A stretch of DNA of 64,000 nucleotides from Gibbula magus (taxonomy: Eukaryota > Mollusca > Gastropoda > Trochida > Trochidae), in contig OW388300.1 of the NCBI GenBank assembly GCA_936450465.1, positions 16,443,266 to 16,507,265 on the forward strand. The letters are read 5' to 3'. A program made the position numbers and the translations under genes. This document shows positions 43,890-56,291 of the stretch, in pieces (position 1 is the stretch's first letter; each line of letters begins with the position of its first letter). The notes under the pieces are model-generated. The model was given only the letters and a program-made list of their open reading frames with translations. It was not told the DNA's origin and ran no database searches.

Positions 43890-44046
43890 ATTTGCTGCAA
43901 CTCATCGGTTTTCCTGTGACATGGACCGCACCAACCGTGCAGCATGGCGATGCGCTTGCACAGAGAATAGAAGCAGGGATAATTTAGTCAATGCTAGAAA
44001 CTGGTGTGTGTGCTTTGCAGTGGAGGATAGTCCTAAGTACATATAG
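43890..44046 (+). pseudogene. Cysteine-containing exon candidate, copy 2
   Basis: A pyrimidine tract and TTTATTTTAG (to 43,889) precede a 51-codon open frame. It contains RFSCDMDRTNRAAWRC, CTENRSR, NARNWCVCFAVEDSP and ends KYI-stop. The copy 3 counterpart (57,805) keeps the second half with 26 of 40 residues identical, but differs by a 7-bp indel that shifts the first half. In the 40 shared codons there are 15 differences, 13 of them amino-acid changing. The family is not recognised; the cysteines suggest a small secreted peptide. No signal-peptide exon was found, and it may be a pseudogene. Confidence 0.3.
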
Positions 44047-45670
44047 AGTCTGCTTTAGACATTGGTGTGTACAAACACATCCCATTTCAGTTATTTTATC
44101 TAATCAAAGCACTTCTCATACTTAATGAGATTAAAAGATCTTGAACTTTACCCTGAAAACCAATAATCGTCCAAAACATTTGCCTGAATCTCAGGTGTAT
44201 AAACTCTCCGTCCCTTAACTCTGGAAGTAATATATGTGGGCCGTTTGGATAAAACACCCCTTTACATCTACCGACGATCATGAAAGTTATGCATTCATGA
44301 AGATTATCAATGTGTTGGCACTGACTGATTTAACAACACTTTACTAAACATTGCACCTAGGAGATGAACATACTGTGTTTAAAAATCAGCAGCATATATG
44401 GGAATTATTACAGCTGGAACGCTGAGTTTTCATGTTCCAGGTCAGTAAACATTTTCAGAATTTCATTGAGGCCATCATTCTTGAAGATACATGTATTCGC
44501 TTTTTGCTTATATAACATGAAAGTTCAGCTAGTACATGTTATCAATAGAATTCCATAATAACTTCAACCGACCATGTAACATTACTAAATCTCATTTGAT
44601 GTAACTGTGGATTTAAATAATGTATCGATTATATTGATTTTAACCTCGATATCACCCAGGGTGTGCAGTGAGTAGAGATATATGACCAAGTATACCATGG
44701 AAAATACATCATAAGATGCATTTAGACAAGTTTCCTCAATAACCATTAAGTTCAAAAGCAAAGAAGCGGTATTGAATCACAGGATAATTCATGAGTAAGT
44801 TATAAGCTCAGAAATGTTGTATCCTTAACCACTTTCAAACCATAGTTGCACCGAGAATGATTGATGTATATTTACATATACATTTATGAGAATCTATATT
44901 TGGTTCAGCAATTCACATACAACACTTTACTTTAATGTTTGTAACAACATCAATGCCATCATTTGCAATAACTGTGATAAATCGTCTTGCTTAAAAAGGA
45001 AAATTTTGAGGAGTGCAAGAGCGTGGAAATTTTGTTAGTTATAGGAGGCCCTAATATGTTTGGCTTTTATTACGTTAAATTTATGAAACACCATTTTGAA
45101 TTACACACTGTAAGTAGATGAGTTAAAGTGTTGTGCTACTGATTGATGTAGTCTAAGCTATTCCATCGAGATATCAAACGTTGTATCGGGCCTCAGTTGA
45201 TGTTATTGATTTTAAATGATAATAACTGAATTATACATAACACGTTATTCACCACAGATTTATGAACAATTTAAAATAACTCCTTTTCAATAAAGTACCT
45301 CAACTGAACTACATTTCAATTTCCTATTTATTTTTTTTATTTTTTTTATTAATATATCATTTTGGCACAGACGTACCGATTACATTATAAGGCAATCCGT
45401 TATAGCTTTTCTAATTCTGCAAATTGCAATGTACTGATATTGACTTATCTGCAATAGATTCACCAAATTAGCAGAAAATAGTAAATAGCAGAAATTTTAC
45501 ATAACGTGACAATGAAGACAATGTGGACAAAATGAACCTTCATAAGATCGAAACATCCCTTTTGTATGGCAGGTTCAAGTTGTACTTCAGAGAACATGAG
45601 TCATCCTTTACTTGTAAATACATAATGATGCTTTGATTTTATATTCCCTCTCATCTGAGATTCTGGGATA
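44047..45670. other. Copy 2 non-coding sequence
   Basis: It is collinear with 57,993-59,562. A 64-codon ORF at 44,364-44,558 is also open in copy 3 (58,284-58,478) with four residue changes, but the DNA is about 97% identical throughout, so an open frame is expected by descent and is not evidence of coding. Confidence 0.5.
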
Positions 45671-45844
45671 CAGTTAGACCTTGTTTAACCGGACCCCATA
45701 TACCCGGAAACCTTGTCCTCTGCACAGTAGTATTTCAAATCTTCTCTATGCATTTCTATGTAAATGATGATTCGTTTAACAGCACAAATATCCATCCAGA
45801 CGATTTTCAGTTCCAACCAAATTGTGCGATAAACGGGTCTGACT
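45671..45844 (+). mobile_element. pogo/Tigger-like MITE
   Basis: The left end CAGTTAGACCTTGTTTAACC, continuing GGACCCC and CCCGGAAACC, has the form of pogo/Tigger terminal repeats. The right end, read in reverse complement, is GTCAGACCCGTTTATCGC. It is preceded by TA. It has about 174 bp and no transposase. It is present at the same place in copy 3, so it predates that duplication. The overlapping ORF at 45,748 is not a gene; in copy 3 it is cut short by a TAG. Confidence 0.45.
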
Positions 45845-48800
45845 TTATATTGTTTTTGACCTGTCTGTCAGTTTTTCCAAAAAACATTAACGATGGCCAT
45901 TGCTTTCGAATGGGCAGTGATAAACCTTGGAAACATCAAATGTGCATATCGTGATATGATACCTTTCGGACCTGGTCATAACTTATACCTTGTGACAGAA
46001 CAGAAAGTCTTATCTTATCTTATAAACTTTTTTTCAAACATTTTCAATTGAACAAATGTATCAGTGCAACCTGGGATCTATTCCTAATTTCTTTCTCCAA
46101 CGTTATATCTATAATGGAGTCTCATTGGCATTAGTCATGTTGTCTGACCGTTCAACCACGCATGACTTCATGTAGAAGAGGTCTGAGTCAGATAAGACAC
46201 GTCTTACATTACTACTTACTGAGAGAATTGTCTGGCAGACGTGCGATTTAGATACACTTCATAGACCTCTCCGTGCATAGGAAAAGCAGCCGAAAAGCCA
46301 CAACGCGTAAATTAGCCAGTGACAGCCAGACACTTATGCCTTGCGGCGAAATGTTGATAGGACTCAGTAGCATCCCTTCGTTTGTACATACATAAAATGC
46401 TTGTTACACAATATGCTTTTGGCATCTGTCAAACACATCCTGTTCCTTTAGGCGCAAGTTTAATCAAAGCACTTCTCTAACTAATTGAGATTAAAAGATT
46501 GTGAAGTTTACTCTGAAAAATAACAATTTGCCAATAATTGTCAAAGACAAACGTCTGAATCTCTAGAGTACAAACTCTTTGTCGATAATCCCAGAAGTGA
46601 TGCAATTCCTAACTATAGTTGATGGAGTCATTGATTGCGGGCCGTTTGAAAATAAACCCTTTGACATCTGCCTATGATCATGGTATAAGTAAATAATTGT
46701 ACAATATATATATATCGCTACAATCAGAAATAAACAACATTTATAAATATATATCGAAATATCATCCCTTTTAACATATAACAATAATTTTGATAGTGAT
46801 TTAATTGGAAGGAATTCAATAGTTGCATGTTAATTTATTTTTTAAAATACATTTACAAGACGATTTTGAAATTATTCAAGCTTTTTAATAATCAATCTCA
46901 GATTATCAATAAATGTCATGTAATTTATTTACCAATAACAACTGAATGAAATTCAGACGGTAAAAATGACCATGTACAAGACATGACTGAGAAAGCCAAT
47001 TGTCATGGTCATACATTCCATTTTCAACTAAAATATACCTTTTCTCTACACTGTAAATACACATTCTGTGCAATTACACATTGTCTATCTTAAAGGACTT
47101 AGTGATTCAATGAGATGAAAAGAACGATTAATGTACTTTTACTTGTCTCGTTCAAGCCCTTGTTCGAATCCCTGTAGAAACCCATTTCGAGTAATTCTAA
47201 TAAATGAACCATTGGTTTGGTATTAACCTCAACAATATCAATTTCAAGCTGTTATCAATTTTCATTAGAAAACATTCAATGACATCAATATTCATCTGTC
47301 GATTTCCCATAATGTCTCCCAGCTTCCAAATCGTGACTTTATTCCTACATTCACCTTCGTCTATCACAAAGTGAAAAGAAACTTGACATTATATTACATC
47401 TAAAAGTCCAATACCAGAGCTAACTCTACAAATGAAGTATTAATAAAACTGTCAAACCGTCTGATCCATTCATGCTTAGGTTGGTGAAGGTGAGACTGGA
47501 TTCAGTAACAAAACCAATTTGATGAAAGTAATTGATCCGCGGGTAGACACTGTAGATGAATTACTGAAAGATGGCTTACTTCATCAAAACATCAGTTACA
47601 CTAATTCAACTGCATATGTTCAGACTTTGATCTATTGTGCAGCCAATATTTATATTGAAATTGGGAAGTCAATTCCAATTACTTAAATAGTTGCAATAAA
47701 ATAAATGCAGCCATAGGTTATAAGAAATAGAGAGTTATATATCTGAGTACAAAACACCTTTAAAATAACGAATGTGACCTTGCATGATTAATTGCTATAA
47801 TTTATGTCACCTGCATAAATTAGAGTTACTTATACTGATGAGAGTATATTATATATGGAAATGTCATTATGTCAACTGTTAAATGCAGATCATATTAACA
47901 TTTAATATGTTACGCTAGTATCAAAACACCAATACCAACTTTAGTACCAAATTATTATTAAAACCATAGACAGGTTCATTTTATCAACTATTTCTCATTC
48001 AAGTGGACAATATCATACATCTCTTCGAATATTTATGATAAATATTGACATTTGGTATCCATAATAGGTTGGACCGTCAAAGATGTGACTTGCTCAGAAT
48101 AGTTCACATATAGCGAAGTAATTGGACACTTTCAAATATTGAACATCTGTCAGATTCACTTCATTGTTAACATAACATTCTATTGACAATCTGTCTCCGG
48201 AAATGTTGCTGTAAATCAATCAAATGAAACCTATCTGCAAGACAGTAAGTAGATATTGAATACACATCTACCATTCAGTTATGTCACTATACATTCATGT
48301 CGATTTACAAATACAGCTCATCAATAACTATTCCTTAATTTGCAAACGTTGATGTATTGTTTAATATTCAAATTAAATTCAAATTCAATTTACATATGTA
48401 ATATTTGCCTAACAATTGAAATAATCTTAAATGGATTCATTTTGAAACATCGCAAACAATACTTGTGGTTAGGTATACATTTTGTGTAGCCATATCAACA
48501 CATTTCATTAGTAATATCAAAATAACTATCAGTAGTATCACTAATATTTCCCTTATTTATGTTTAATCAAAGTTGTAATTGGCATATGCACCTCATGCTT
48601 CTCTATAATGTAAAGGGAAGTATAACAAATGCATATACTGGCTACAACAAATATTGATATTGTTTCTGCACACGTTTGGACATCAAAATCCTTATTTGTT
48701 AACTGTAATATTTCATGGTTAATGTGAGGATTCCCACTGTTGGCTTTCAACATAAGTGTAAATCAAGTGTGCTAATGAAATGTGTTTATTCAATTGATAA

Positions 48801-50845
48801 TCAATATTACAGACATATTAACAAATTATTTGATTCTACTCTGTAAATCTAGGGTAAACGCCTAGGAATATAATTAACATGTGAAACAATAATGTTTATA
48901 AAAGCAACACTGTGCTGAATGTTTTATATTTGCACAAAAACACCAGCCTACCATTCAAATAAATCTAATAATCTATATAAAAGTTATTGATGACAAAAGT
49001 AAAAGTGCAATTGTACGTGTAGATCACGAAAACACTATCCTGACATAAAATTCATGTTTGACACATGTCACTGATGTAGCCAAAAAAGTAACCAATTTGA
49101 AATCCAGTCCTTCAATAATTATGTTCATATAAGTTCAATCAGGAGACATATTCTCCAATTTCACATTTTAGGAAATGCATATTTTCGCAAATAGTGTGCA
49201 TGCATTTTGATAGAGATAGTAGATTTGTAGGCCTCCTGAGAATGTGAGCATTCAGACAGGAAGATGGATGACCATTCAATCATGGGGTAATAATTAAAAC
49301 TCTGCTCTGAGTATTTAGGTATCGCCACATCAGTCAGATAACTTGAACTACCTTTGAGGGGCCACATTTAATGTGAACACCTTAAAATGGCCACTCGAAG
49401 GGAAATGGCCTATGGATGTAGTTGTCAGGGGGTTAACAAATATACAATTCATAATCAACATTGCTCTTGAAAGGAAAACGAAAATAGGATTCGAGGCTTC
49501 AGCCCTTTTTGAACTGATTGGGCGCCACCAGGTAATGAAATCTTCAATTCATAATCCAAAACTGCTAATTCCAACACGAGCACCAGTATAACTTATTTAT
49601 TAAAATTGAAGATAGATATTGCAGTACTAGAGCTTTTGGCCAGTTCGTGTTACGTAAATGATTTATCTTATCAATCTTATCTAATATACCATGGATTTGG
49701 GCCTATCATTTTGACCGTGAGAGTCCAAAATATGTGATTGCTTTAATTTGAATTGATTGACAAAATATCTTACATTGTAAGGACCATTACTCAATTGATC
49801 AATCAATTAAATCAACAACACTTAAAATAGTTAATTTAACCATCAATCACACTTGATATTTGACATTATCAATGCTCCTGCTATGTTAGAAACAATTTCC
49901 GAGTTAACATTTTACGGATCATTTATTATACACACAGTGAAATATCATCGCACACCTGCAATCTCATGGGGTATAAGTTTTTTTTAGAATGGAAGAGTCA
50001 CAATGGAATAGAACCCCAATACTGTTCTTTGGGATTTCAAAAAGTTGTAAATTATATTAACTACTAAAAGAAAGTATAAATCTTTAAATCTTAGTTGGTT
50101 TTATAATATGTATGATTTTCAACAAATGGTTTTTGTCGCACCCTAAAACTGAAAAATGTGGGCCGTTAGTCATCAGTCAAATAATACTTAGCCATCGTTT
50201 TTATTTTTTTTTAAAGTAAATTTTCAATAAAAAAAATATTCTTAACACATTAATTTTGATAAATGACAACTGTCAATCGACATATGATAAATAATATATG
50301 TACCAATCAATAAATGTGCTTCATTCTGTAAACATTTACAACATTTGAAAAATTGCACTGGTAAAGTTGGTTTACATTTCATTTCTAAACCCTGTCTACA
50401 TTAAACAAATATATTTTAACTAAAAAATAACCAATTAATTCATTCAAACAACTGCAGATAAATGGTGTTGTATCATGCCATAATCAAGTGAATCTCATTT
50501 CTTTTAAAATAATGAATAATGTTAATACATAAAACACTTATATGTATATCTACATCAAATGGATATAATAACTTGTAAGCTATGTCTACATTTCTGATGC
50601 GCACCGATGCACAATTGTCATAAAGATGTTTGAAACAATCAACACATATCAGATAACAAATGTGTAGCCTAAGTGTGTTATGATCTTGCAAGCAATGCAG
50701 AGCTTGAAATTACTTTAATATAAGTAGTGAGGTCATATTGGTCAACGGTTTAGACGTCAACAAAATAATTAAGCCATCCAAATGACTTGGGTGAGGCAAA
50801 GATATTACCATAAGGGAGTTGAGACATATCAATGTATTTAAAATA
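45845..50845. other. Copy 2 non-coding sequence
   Basis: It includes an older duplication block at 46,060-46,275 (see 27,720-28,366). Homology with copy 1 begins near 47,700. Copy 3 follows it to the window end (64,000 corresponds to about 49,940). ORFs such as 49,373-49,591 overlap GGAC-element-like sequence (AAACGAAAATAGG, CAGCCCTTTTTGAAC) and are not called. Confidence 0.5.
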
Positions 50846-51028
50846 CACTGTCGGTCAAAAGAAACGCCTACCAGATATCTTATCAGATTTCTTAAAAACT
50901 ATAAAGAACAGGTTAGCAATATTATAGCATTATGAAGTTGCACCATTTATGCATAACTTATTAAAATTTCAGAAGTTGTCATGTCATTTTAAGGAAAATC
51001 AAGTAAGAGTTTCATTTGGCCGACAGTG
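50846..51028 (+). mobile_element. MITE, CACTGTCGGTCAAAAGAAACG family, internally deleted
   Basis: It starts CACTGTCGGTCAAAAGAAAC after TA and ends TTTGGCCGACAGTG. It is homologous along its length to the reverse complement of 52,110-52,359 but lacks about 63 bp of the middle. In copy 1 the corresponding interval (21,755-22,375) holds unrelated host sequence, so the insertion is associated with loss of about 600 bp in copy 2. Confidence 0.75.
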
Positions 51029-51244
51029 AAGCATCAACAAATACATAAGATACATCAAAGATTAATCATATGGAAGTAATAACTTCATCTTCATCAACGA
51101 CCTCCGGAGTAAAGGTACTGACCGTGGAAGAATATTCATGTCATTTCATCAATTGAAATGATGTATAACCTTGCTTGAATAAAGGAAATATTACAATCGT
51201 ATGCAAGTAATCAAAGATGACATCAATTGGATGACTGTTCTATA

Positions 51245-51490
51245 AGTTTCATGCAAATTGTATAAACCATCGCATTCTTCGTTTATGATCCTGAGCGTTT
51301 GGTCTCATTGGTATCACACACAATTTTATAACGTGTAAATATCATTCTCTCCAGGATTAACTGAGATTGCCGAGATATTGATTGTGAGGGAATGGAATCC
51401 CTGGTCACATTAAATGTGCCCCTGACCTATGAGATTAAATCATAGATTCCTCTGGAGACGTAATAAAACCATTTTATGAACACAGTGTCG
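51245..51490. other. Conserved block, copy 2 counterpart
   Basis: This is the partner of 22,613-22,866: 86 identical bases at 51,245-51,330 followed by closely similar sequence. Flanks are much more diverged. Confidence 0.5.
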
Positions 51491-51971
51491 TATCACACTT
51501 TCAGCCCAAAGAACATGAAATTTTATATCCGTACACAGTTGTAAAATCAAAGAATTAATTTTTATCTTGAGCAATCTCTAAAAATATTCGGACATCTGAA
51601 ACACAACATACTTTTTTATGCTCATCAAATTGTTCCCTCTTTTCATAAGGAATCCTCTGATATATTGACCTTTCAAATCGACTACATCAACAGTTACTAA
51701 TACACATAAATAAACCGACGATAATAATGAACTCAAAATAACATGTACCTATGTCGCCAGAAATTGCCACACTATAACAATGTGAAATGGTACATAAATG
51801 GCAATGGTACATCAGTCTGTAGACAGGAAACTTTGTCCTCCTATTGTTGATAGCCAGATTTCCAAAAACTAAAAATAGGATTCCCAAACTTCTATAATAT
51901 GAAAGACACTTAGTTCATATTTGTTTATTTGCTTTGCGTTTGCTACAACAAGAATATTTTTATTATATTAT

Positions 51972-51976
<5 letters not shown>

Positions 51977-52036
<60 letters not shown>
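51977..52036. repeat. (TA)n microsatellite, about 30 repeats
   Basis: Sixty bases of uninterrupted alternating TA, close to the MITE at 52,110. It is not present at the copy 1 equivalent. The exact length may be unreliable in assembly. Confidence 0.9.
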
Positions 52037-52040
<4 letters not shown>

Positions 52041-52109
52041 TTTTCTGATGAAGTGGTGATACTGCATAAATTGGACATCATTACAGTTCTTTGTGCAGTA
52101 TATAATATA

Positions 52110-52359
52110 CACTTTCAGCCAAAAGAAACGCTTACTTGATTTTCCTTAAAATGATCATGCACTAATCGAAAACTGAACAATTTTAAGTTGTGTCCTTTCA
52201 ACAATCGTCATTCTTTTGTGACATGACAACTTCTGAAATTTTAATATGTTATGCATAAATGGTGCAACTTCATGATGCTATAATACTGCTGAACTGTTCT
52301 TTATAGTGTTTAAGAAATCTGATAAGATATCTGGTAGGCGTTTCTTTTGACCGACAGTG
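52110..52359 (-). mobile_element. Full-length 250-bp MITE with TA target duplication
   Basis: TA at 52,108-52,109 and 52,360-52,361 brackets inverted termini CACTTTCAGCCAAAAGAAAC and (reverse complement) CACTGTCGGTCAAAAGAAAC. It is non-coding. TA duplications and this terminus fit a Tc1/mariner-type non-autonomous element. It is the mirror-image partner of 50,846-51,028. Confidence 0.82.
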
Positions 52360-52365
52360 TACACT

Positions 52366-52640
52366 TTAATTTCCACAAACATTTCCACAGGAACAACTTG
52401 TAATATAGACAATACCATCACGAAAAAGATCATAATTTAACGGACGACACATGTAACGTAAGTTTGTAAGTATGAATTTATAGTTTCTTGGTCCAAAATC
52501 AAAATATTTGGGTGCAGCTTTATGTTTAATGATAATATTAGCGTTCAATGACCCACAATTCCGTATTTCCATAGGGATTTTGTTCCACTTTCTTATTGTT
52601 GTGTGGAGTATTCCCCAGTACATGTGTGCTTAATTAACAG
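52366..52640 (-). pseudogene. LINE RT C-terminal remnant
   Basis: The minus-strand frame reads IRKWNKIPMEIRN, SLNANIIIKH, then LRYMCRPLNYDLFRDGI and CSCGN. This follows LINE-A (VDWNSIPPVRRY, ISFKTFFSK, RLRLQCSDLNSHKFQRHI, CSCGH) in the same order, so it is a remnant of a CR1/Jockey-type LINE protein. It is directly adjacent to the MITE, which probably inserted into it. Confidence 0.6.
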
Positions 52641-54881
52641 TGCCATTAAGGCCACTAACTACGTGACAACATAGAGATTGTTGCCCAATACGGAGAAGAG
52701 ATCATTGGCATATATCCAAATGGTGAAAAGATTGTATATAGTAATTATGGTATATCATAAAACATCGTTAACCAACATTGTGAAGGGATCATCGGCAATT
52801 TTGTTTTCAAGTTGTATTTATAAGATAAATAGTTGTATTTATAAAATAAATAGTTGCATTTGTAAATTATCATTGATTCATTGTTATTTAACACCAGCTT
52901 AATTTCGTTTAATACCAATGTGTAACCCGGAGGTTTTGAATGCTGAATTTTACAGAGCAACTATTTTTCAATATACTGACATGACTGTTAATTATAAGAC
53001 GTTTAAAAGCATATTCTCTTTTTGCATGTCTGAGTGGAAAGAACTTTGCGTCTATTCCATTTAAAAAAAAAGTATGGTTAGGTCAACAAAAATGAAAATA
53101 CTCAGCGTAATATACATTGACAAAAATTTACATCACCCCAAACAATGTCACTTACAATACTCAACTTGTCGTTTTTGATTGCGATAATCATTGATCTATG
53201 GCAACAACAAGCATTGTGAAACCTCCAAGAAAAATAATCTTAGACTTGCCCATTTTGTCTGTGACAGCACTGCCCACATGAAAGTGGCCACATTAAGGAA
53301 GGCGGCAAACTTTATCAACTTAAAAACATTTCATTACTTGAAAATAACTGACATTGAAAGTAAGTTGAAAGTGATATCTACAGGTATACACGGGCTAGAA
53401 AATGACAATGACACCTGTTAAATTTTAGCAAGAATATTAAGAGAAACAGGAAAATGATATCTTGAGCCGGCCCGAAACAAACATGATATATATAAGTTCG
53501 GTGTGAATCGCCCTAGTCAATTTGCGGGTCAGCATTTCCAATTAACATAGGGCAATCATCCAATCAGAATCAAGGATAAACTGAAGCCATCTTACAATAT
53601 CCACCGACACATCTTGGAACATAATCATAGTAATCGATGTGATGATTTATTCATATCAAGAGTTGAACAAATTATATCCGTAACAATCAAGTGCTGAAGC
53701 ACGAAAGCGGCAATAAATCAGTAGCAAGTCTCAACCTCAGAAGTGGAGAACCCTTAATAGTATTTAGAAATGAGAACAGTTTCACCTCACACATTCATTA
53801 ACACAGTAGGTGACAGGAGAAGGGATATTATGGCCACTTTCAAATTCATAGTTGCAAAGAGAATGTTTGATCTATTTACATATCCATTCATGAGAACCTA
53901 TCTTTGGTTCAGAAGTTAACGGGAATTCTTGGATTTGAAATTTATAACGACCTCTTTGCCATCTTTGCAATGAATGTGATATATGATCATGTTTAAATAG
54001 GGAAATTTGGAAGACTGGAACCACTTGTAAATAATTGAAGATGGCCTAATTTGTTTGTGTGTCTAAAATTTGAATTTTATGAAATTAAGTAAACATGTGA
54101 GATCTGCTTTATACGTTCTAAGTATAAGATGTTCCATTGAGCTATGTTTTATCAGGAAACAATTATTGACATCATAGACTTAAAAAAGGGGGGAAAATGG
54201 ATTAATTTTATGAATTATGAACTAAAGAGTTTATATATTTATGACATTGGACATCCTAAAAAGCAATTGATTATTTTTTTGGACGATGTAGTTTAATTAA
54301 AGATTATAGATTATCATATCGTCATTTAGTTAAAACTGGTGTGGGAGCAATGTCATGAAATTGAATTGTTGAGGATGCTAATTGAAAATAGTTACTTTTT
54401 CAATATAAAACATCAATTTAACTCAATTCCAGTTTACTATTTGAAATTGAGTCTTGATTAAGAAATATATTCACTGTGCACAAACGTGTCAATTATTGTT
54501 TTGGCATTTCTAAATTTGCAAATTGTCAAGTGTGCATATGAGAATAATGCCATTGACCAAATTAATGCAAAGTACCCTACTTTCAATAACATGTCATTTT
54601 AGCTTATATGGTGTTTACTATTAATTTAACAGTATATGTATACAAGAGAAATGTTGAATGTTCAAATTGAGTGGAAAATGACATCCTTTGTTTCTTAGAA
54701 ATACCAGGTCTTGACAAAAAAGCATTCACACATAAGCTAACAAAGAACACCACAACGTAACATATGTTTAATTTATTACTAATATAACCTGCACATCAAC
54801 AGTTGGATTTTGGTCAATGGAACGTCACGTGCTCATTACTGAAGGACATTGGACTGAGATATACGAAATAATAATTACTTC
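52641..54881. other. Copy 2 non-coding sequence
   Basis: A small TTGTATTTATAAAATAAATA-type tandem lies at 52,812-52,866. From about 53,210 the sequence is again collinear with copy 1 (24,640 onwards), with nearly identical blocks around 53,700-53,930. No gene is seen. Confidence 0.5.
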
Positions 54882-56291
54882 CCAAAGTAAAATATGGTAT
54901 TGATGTACCCTCAGTTTTATTAGCGGATGATACTACCATTATTAGTACCACGCCATGCGGCCTTCAAGATTCTTTGAATGTCGTTCTTAATTATGCTTCA
55001 AGATGGCGTTTAACATATAATGCCTCCAAGAGCGCAATAATCATATTTCGCAAAGGGAGACAACCATGTCCAAATTTAGAACTTTCCTTTTGCGAAAATA
55101 CTATAACCAGTACTGACTCTATTAAGTATGGTGGTATCCTTATCTCCTCAGATATGTCATGTAAAGATAGAATCTTTACTAGTTGTCAAAAGGCTAGACA
55201 AACTGTAAATTCATTAAGATCACTTGGTTTAAATGATAGCGATCTTCATCCACCTACTTCACTGAACATATGGAAGCGGATGATACTACCAACCAGTTTT
55301 TATGGATGTGAAATTTTGCCTGAATTTCATGGTAAAGATATTGATTTAATTGAATCCACTCAACGATTTTTTGCAAGATGTATTCAAGGTCTTAACAGAA
55401 GAAGTTCTTCATGTTCTGTCATAGCTAATTTGGGTCTTTGGACAATGATAGGTTATATTGATAAATGCAGATTACTCTTTCTCCGTCGTCTGTGCAACAA
55501 TCAATGCCACTCAGCAACAAATCTGTTATTTTGTGCATTCATTTCATTGAATATTAAATTATTAAATAACTCACGAAACATATGCACCTGTCTTTTAAGC
55601 ACGACAAGAAAATATGATTTACTAAATTTTATTATTGATTATGTACATTGTGGTTATTTCCCCCCAAAATCAACATGGCGCAATATTGTTATTAAAGTCA
55701 TCACATTCTCAGAGGAAAATCAGTGGAAATCGACTCTATCTGTCAGACATGATATGGTTAGATATGCTAAAGTACACAAACAACTACGTATGCATAGTTT
55801 ATATAGCTTAATGTACAACTAACCAGATTATAGAGCCTATATACAACTTTTAATACAGGTAATGTCACGAGGGAAAACCTCACGGGAATGTATAAATTGT
55901 AAAACCCAATGTTTTGATCACGACTGTCATGTCATTCTACATTGTGAAACTTATATGAAGCAACGTAACGCATTTTATAGTTTTCTAATTGATACACTTG
56001 ATATTGACTTGTATGTTCGTATTGAAATGATTGATGATGATGATAATTTAATAGCTTTTTTATGTGGAGCAAATATCATACCTGAAATAAAGACATCAGA
56101 CAGAAACAATGTTATATTGCATTTTGCTTTGTACATTCATTCATTGAAATCATCTCTTTTGTACAGTTTCTGATATCTATTTTGTTTTATGAATCCTGTT
56201 TCTATGCCTTGTTTATGACCATGTAAATACATCCTTGTGATCTTCGCCATATCGGAGGAAATAAAGACATTTATTCATTCATTCATTCATT
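54882..56291 (+). mobile_element. LINE-C, 5'-truncated, with (ATTC)n tail
   Basis: Copy 1 shows the empty locus: homology stops at ATAATTACTT (54,880; copy 1 26,260) and resumes at GACGACTAAA (about 56,297; copy 1 26,358). About 90 bp of copy 1 target sequence is missing in copy 2, so insertion was coupled to a target deletion and no target duplication is seen. The 3' UTR ends GGAGGAAATAAAGACATTT and an ATTC repeat (56,271-56,291). Confidence 0.85.
54884..56173 (+). pseudogene. LINE-C RT fragment with one in-frame stop
   Basis: The frame is open from the 5' junction with KVKYGIDVPSVLLADDTTII, which holds the catalytic ADD, then LTYNASKSAIIIF, IKYGGILIS, MILPTSFYGCEILPE and a long C-terminal part. 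A TAA at 55,820-55,822 interrupts it (SLMYN-stop-PDYRAYIQ), after which the same frame continues through a Cys cluster, CINCKTQCFDHDCHVILHC, to 56,173. N-terminal endonuclease and most RT motifs are absent. Apart from the stop, the frame is intact. Confidence 0.85.

Noticed and set aside
45748..45954. 68-codon ORF shared with copy 3 (MHFYVND...)
   Set aside because: It overlaps a MITE-like repeat and is truncated by a TAG in copy 3.
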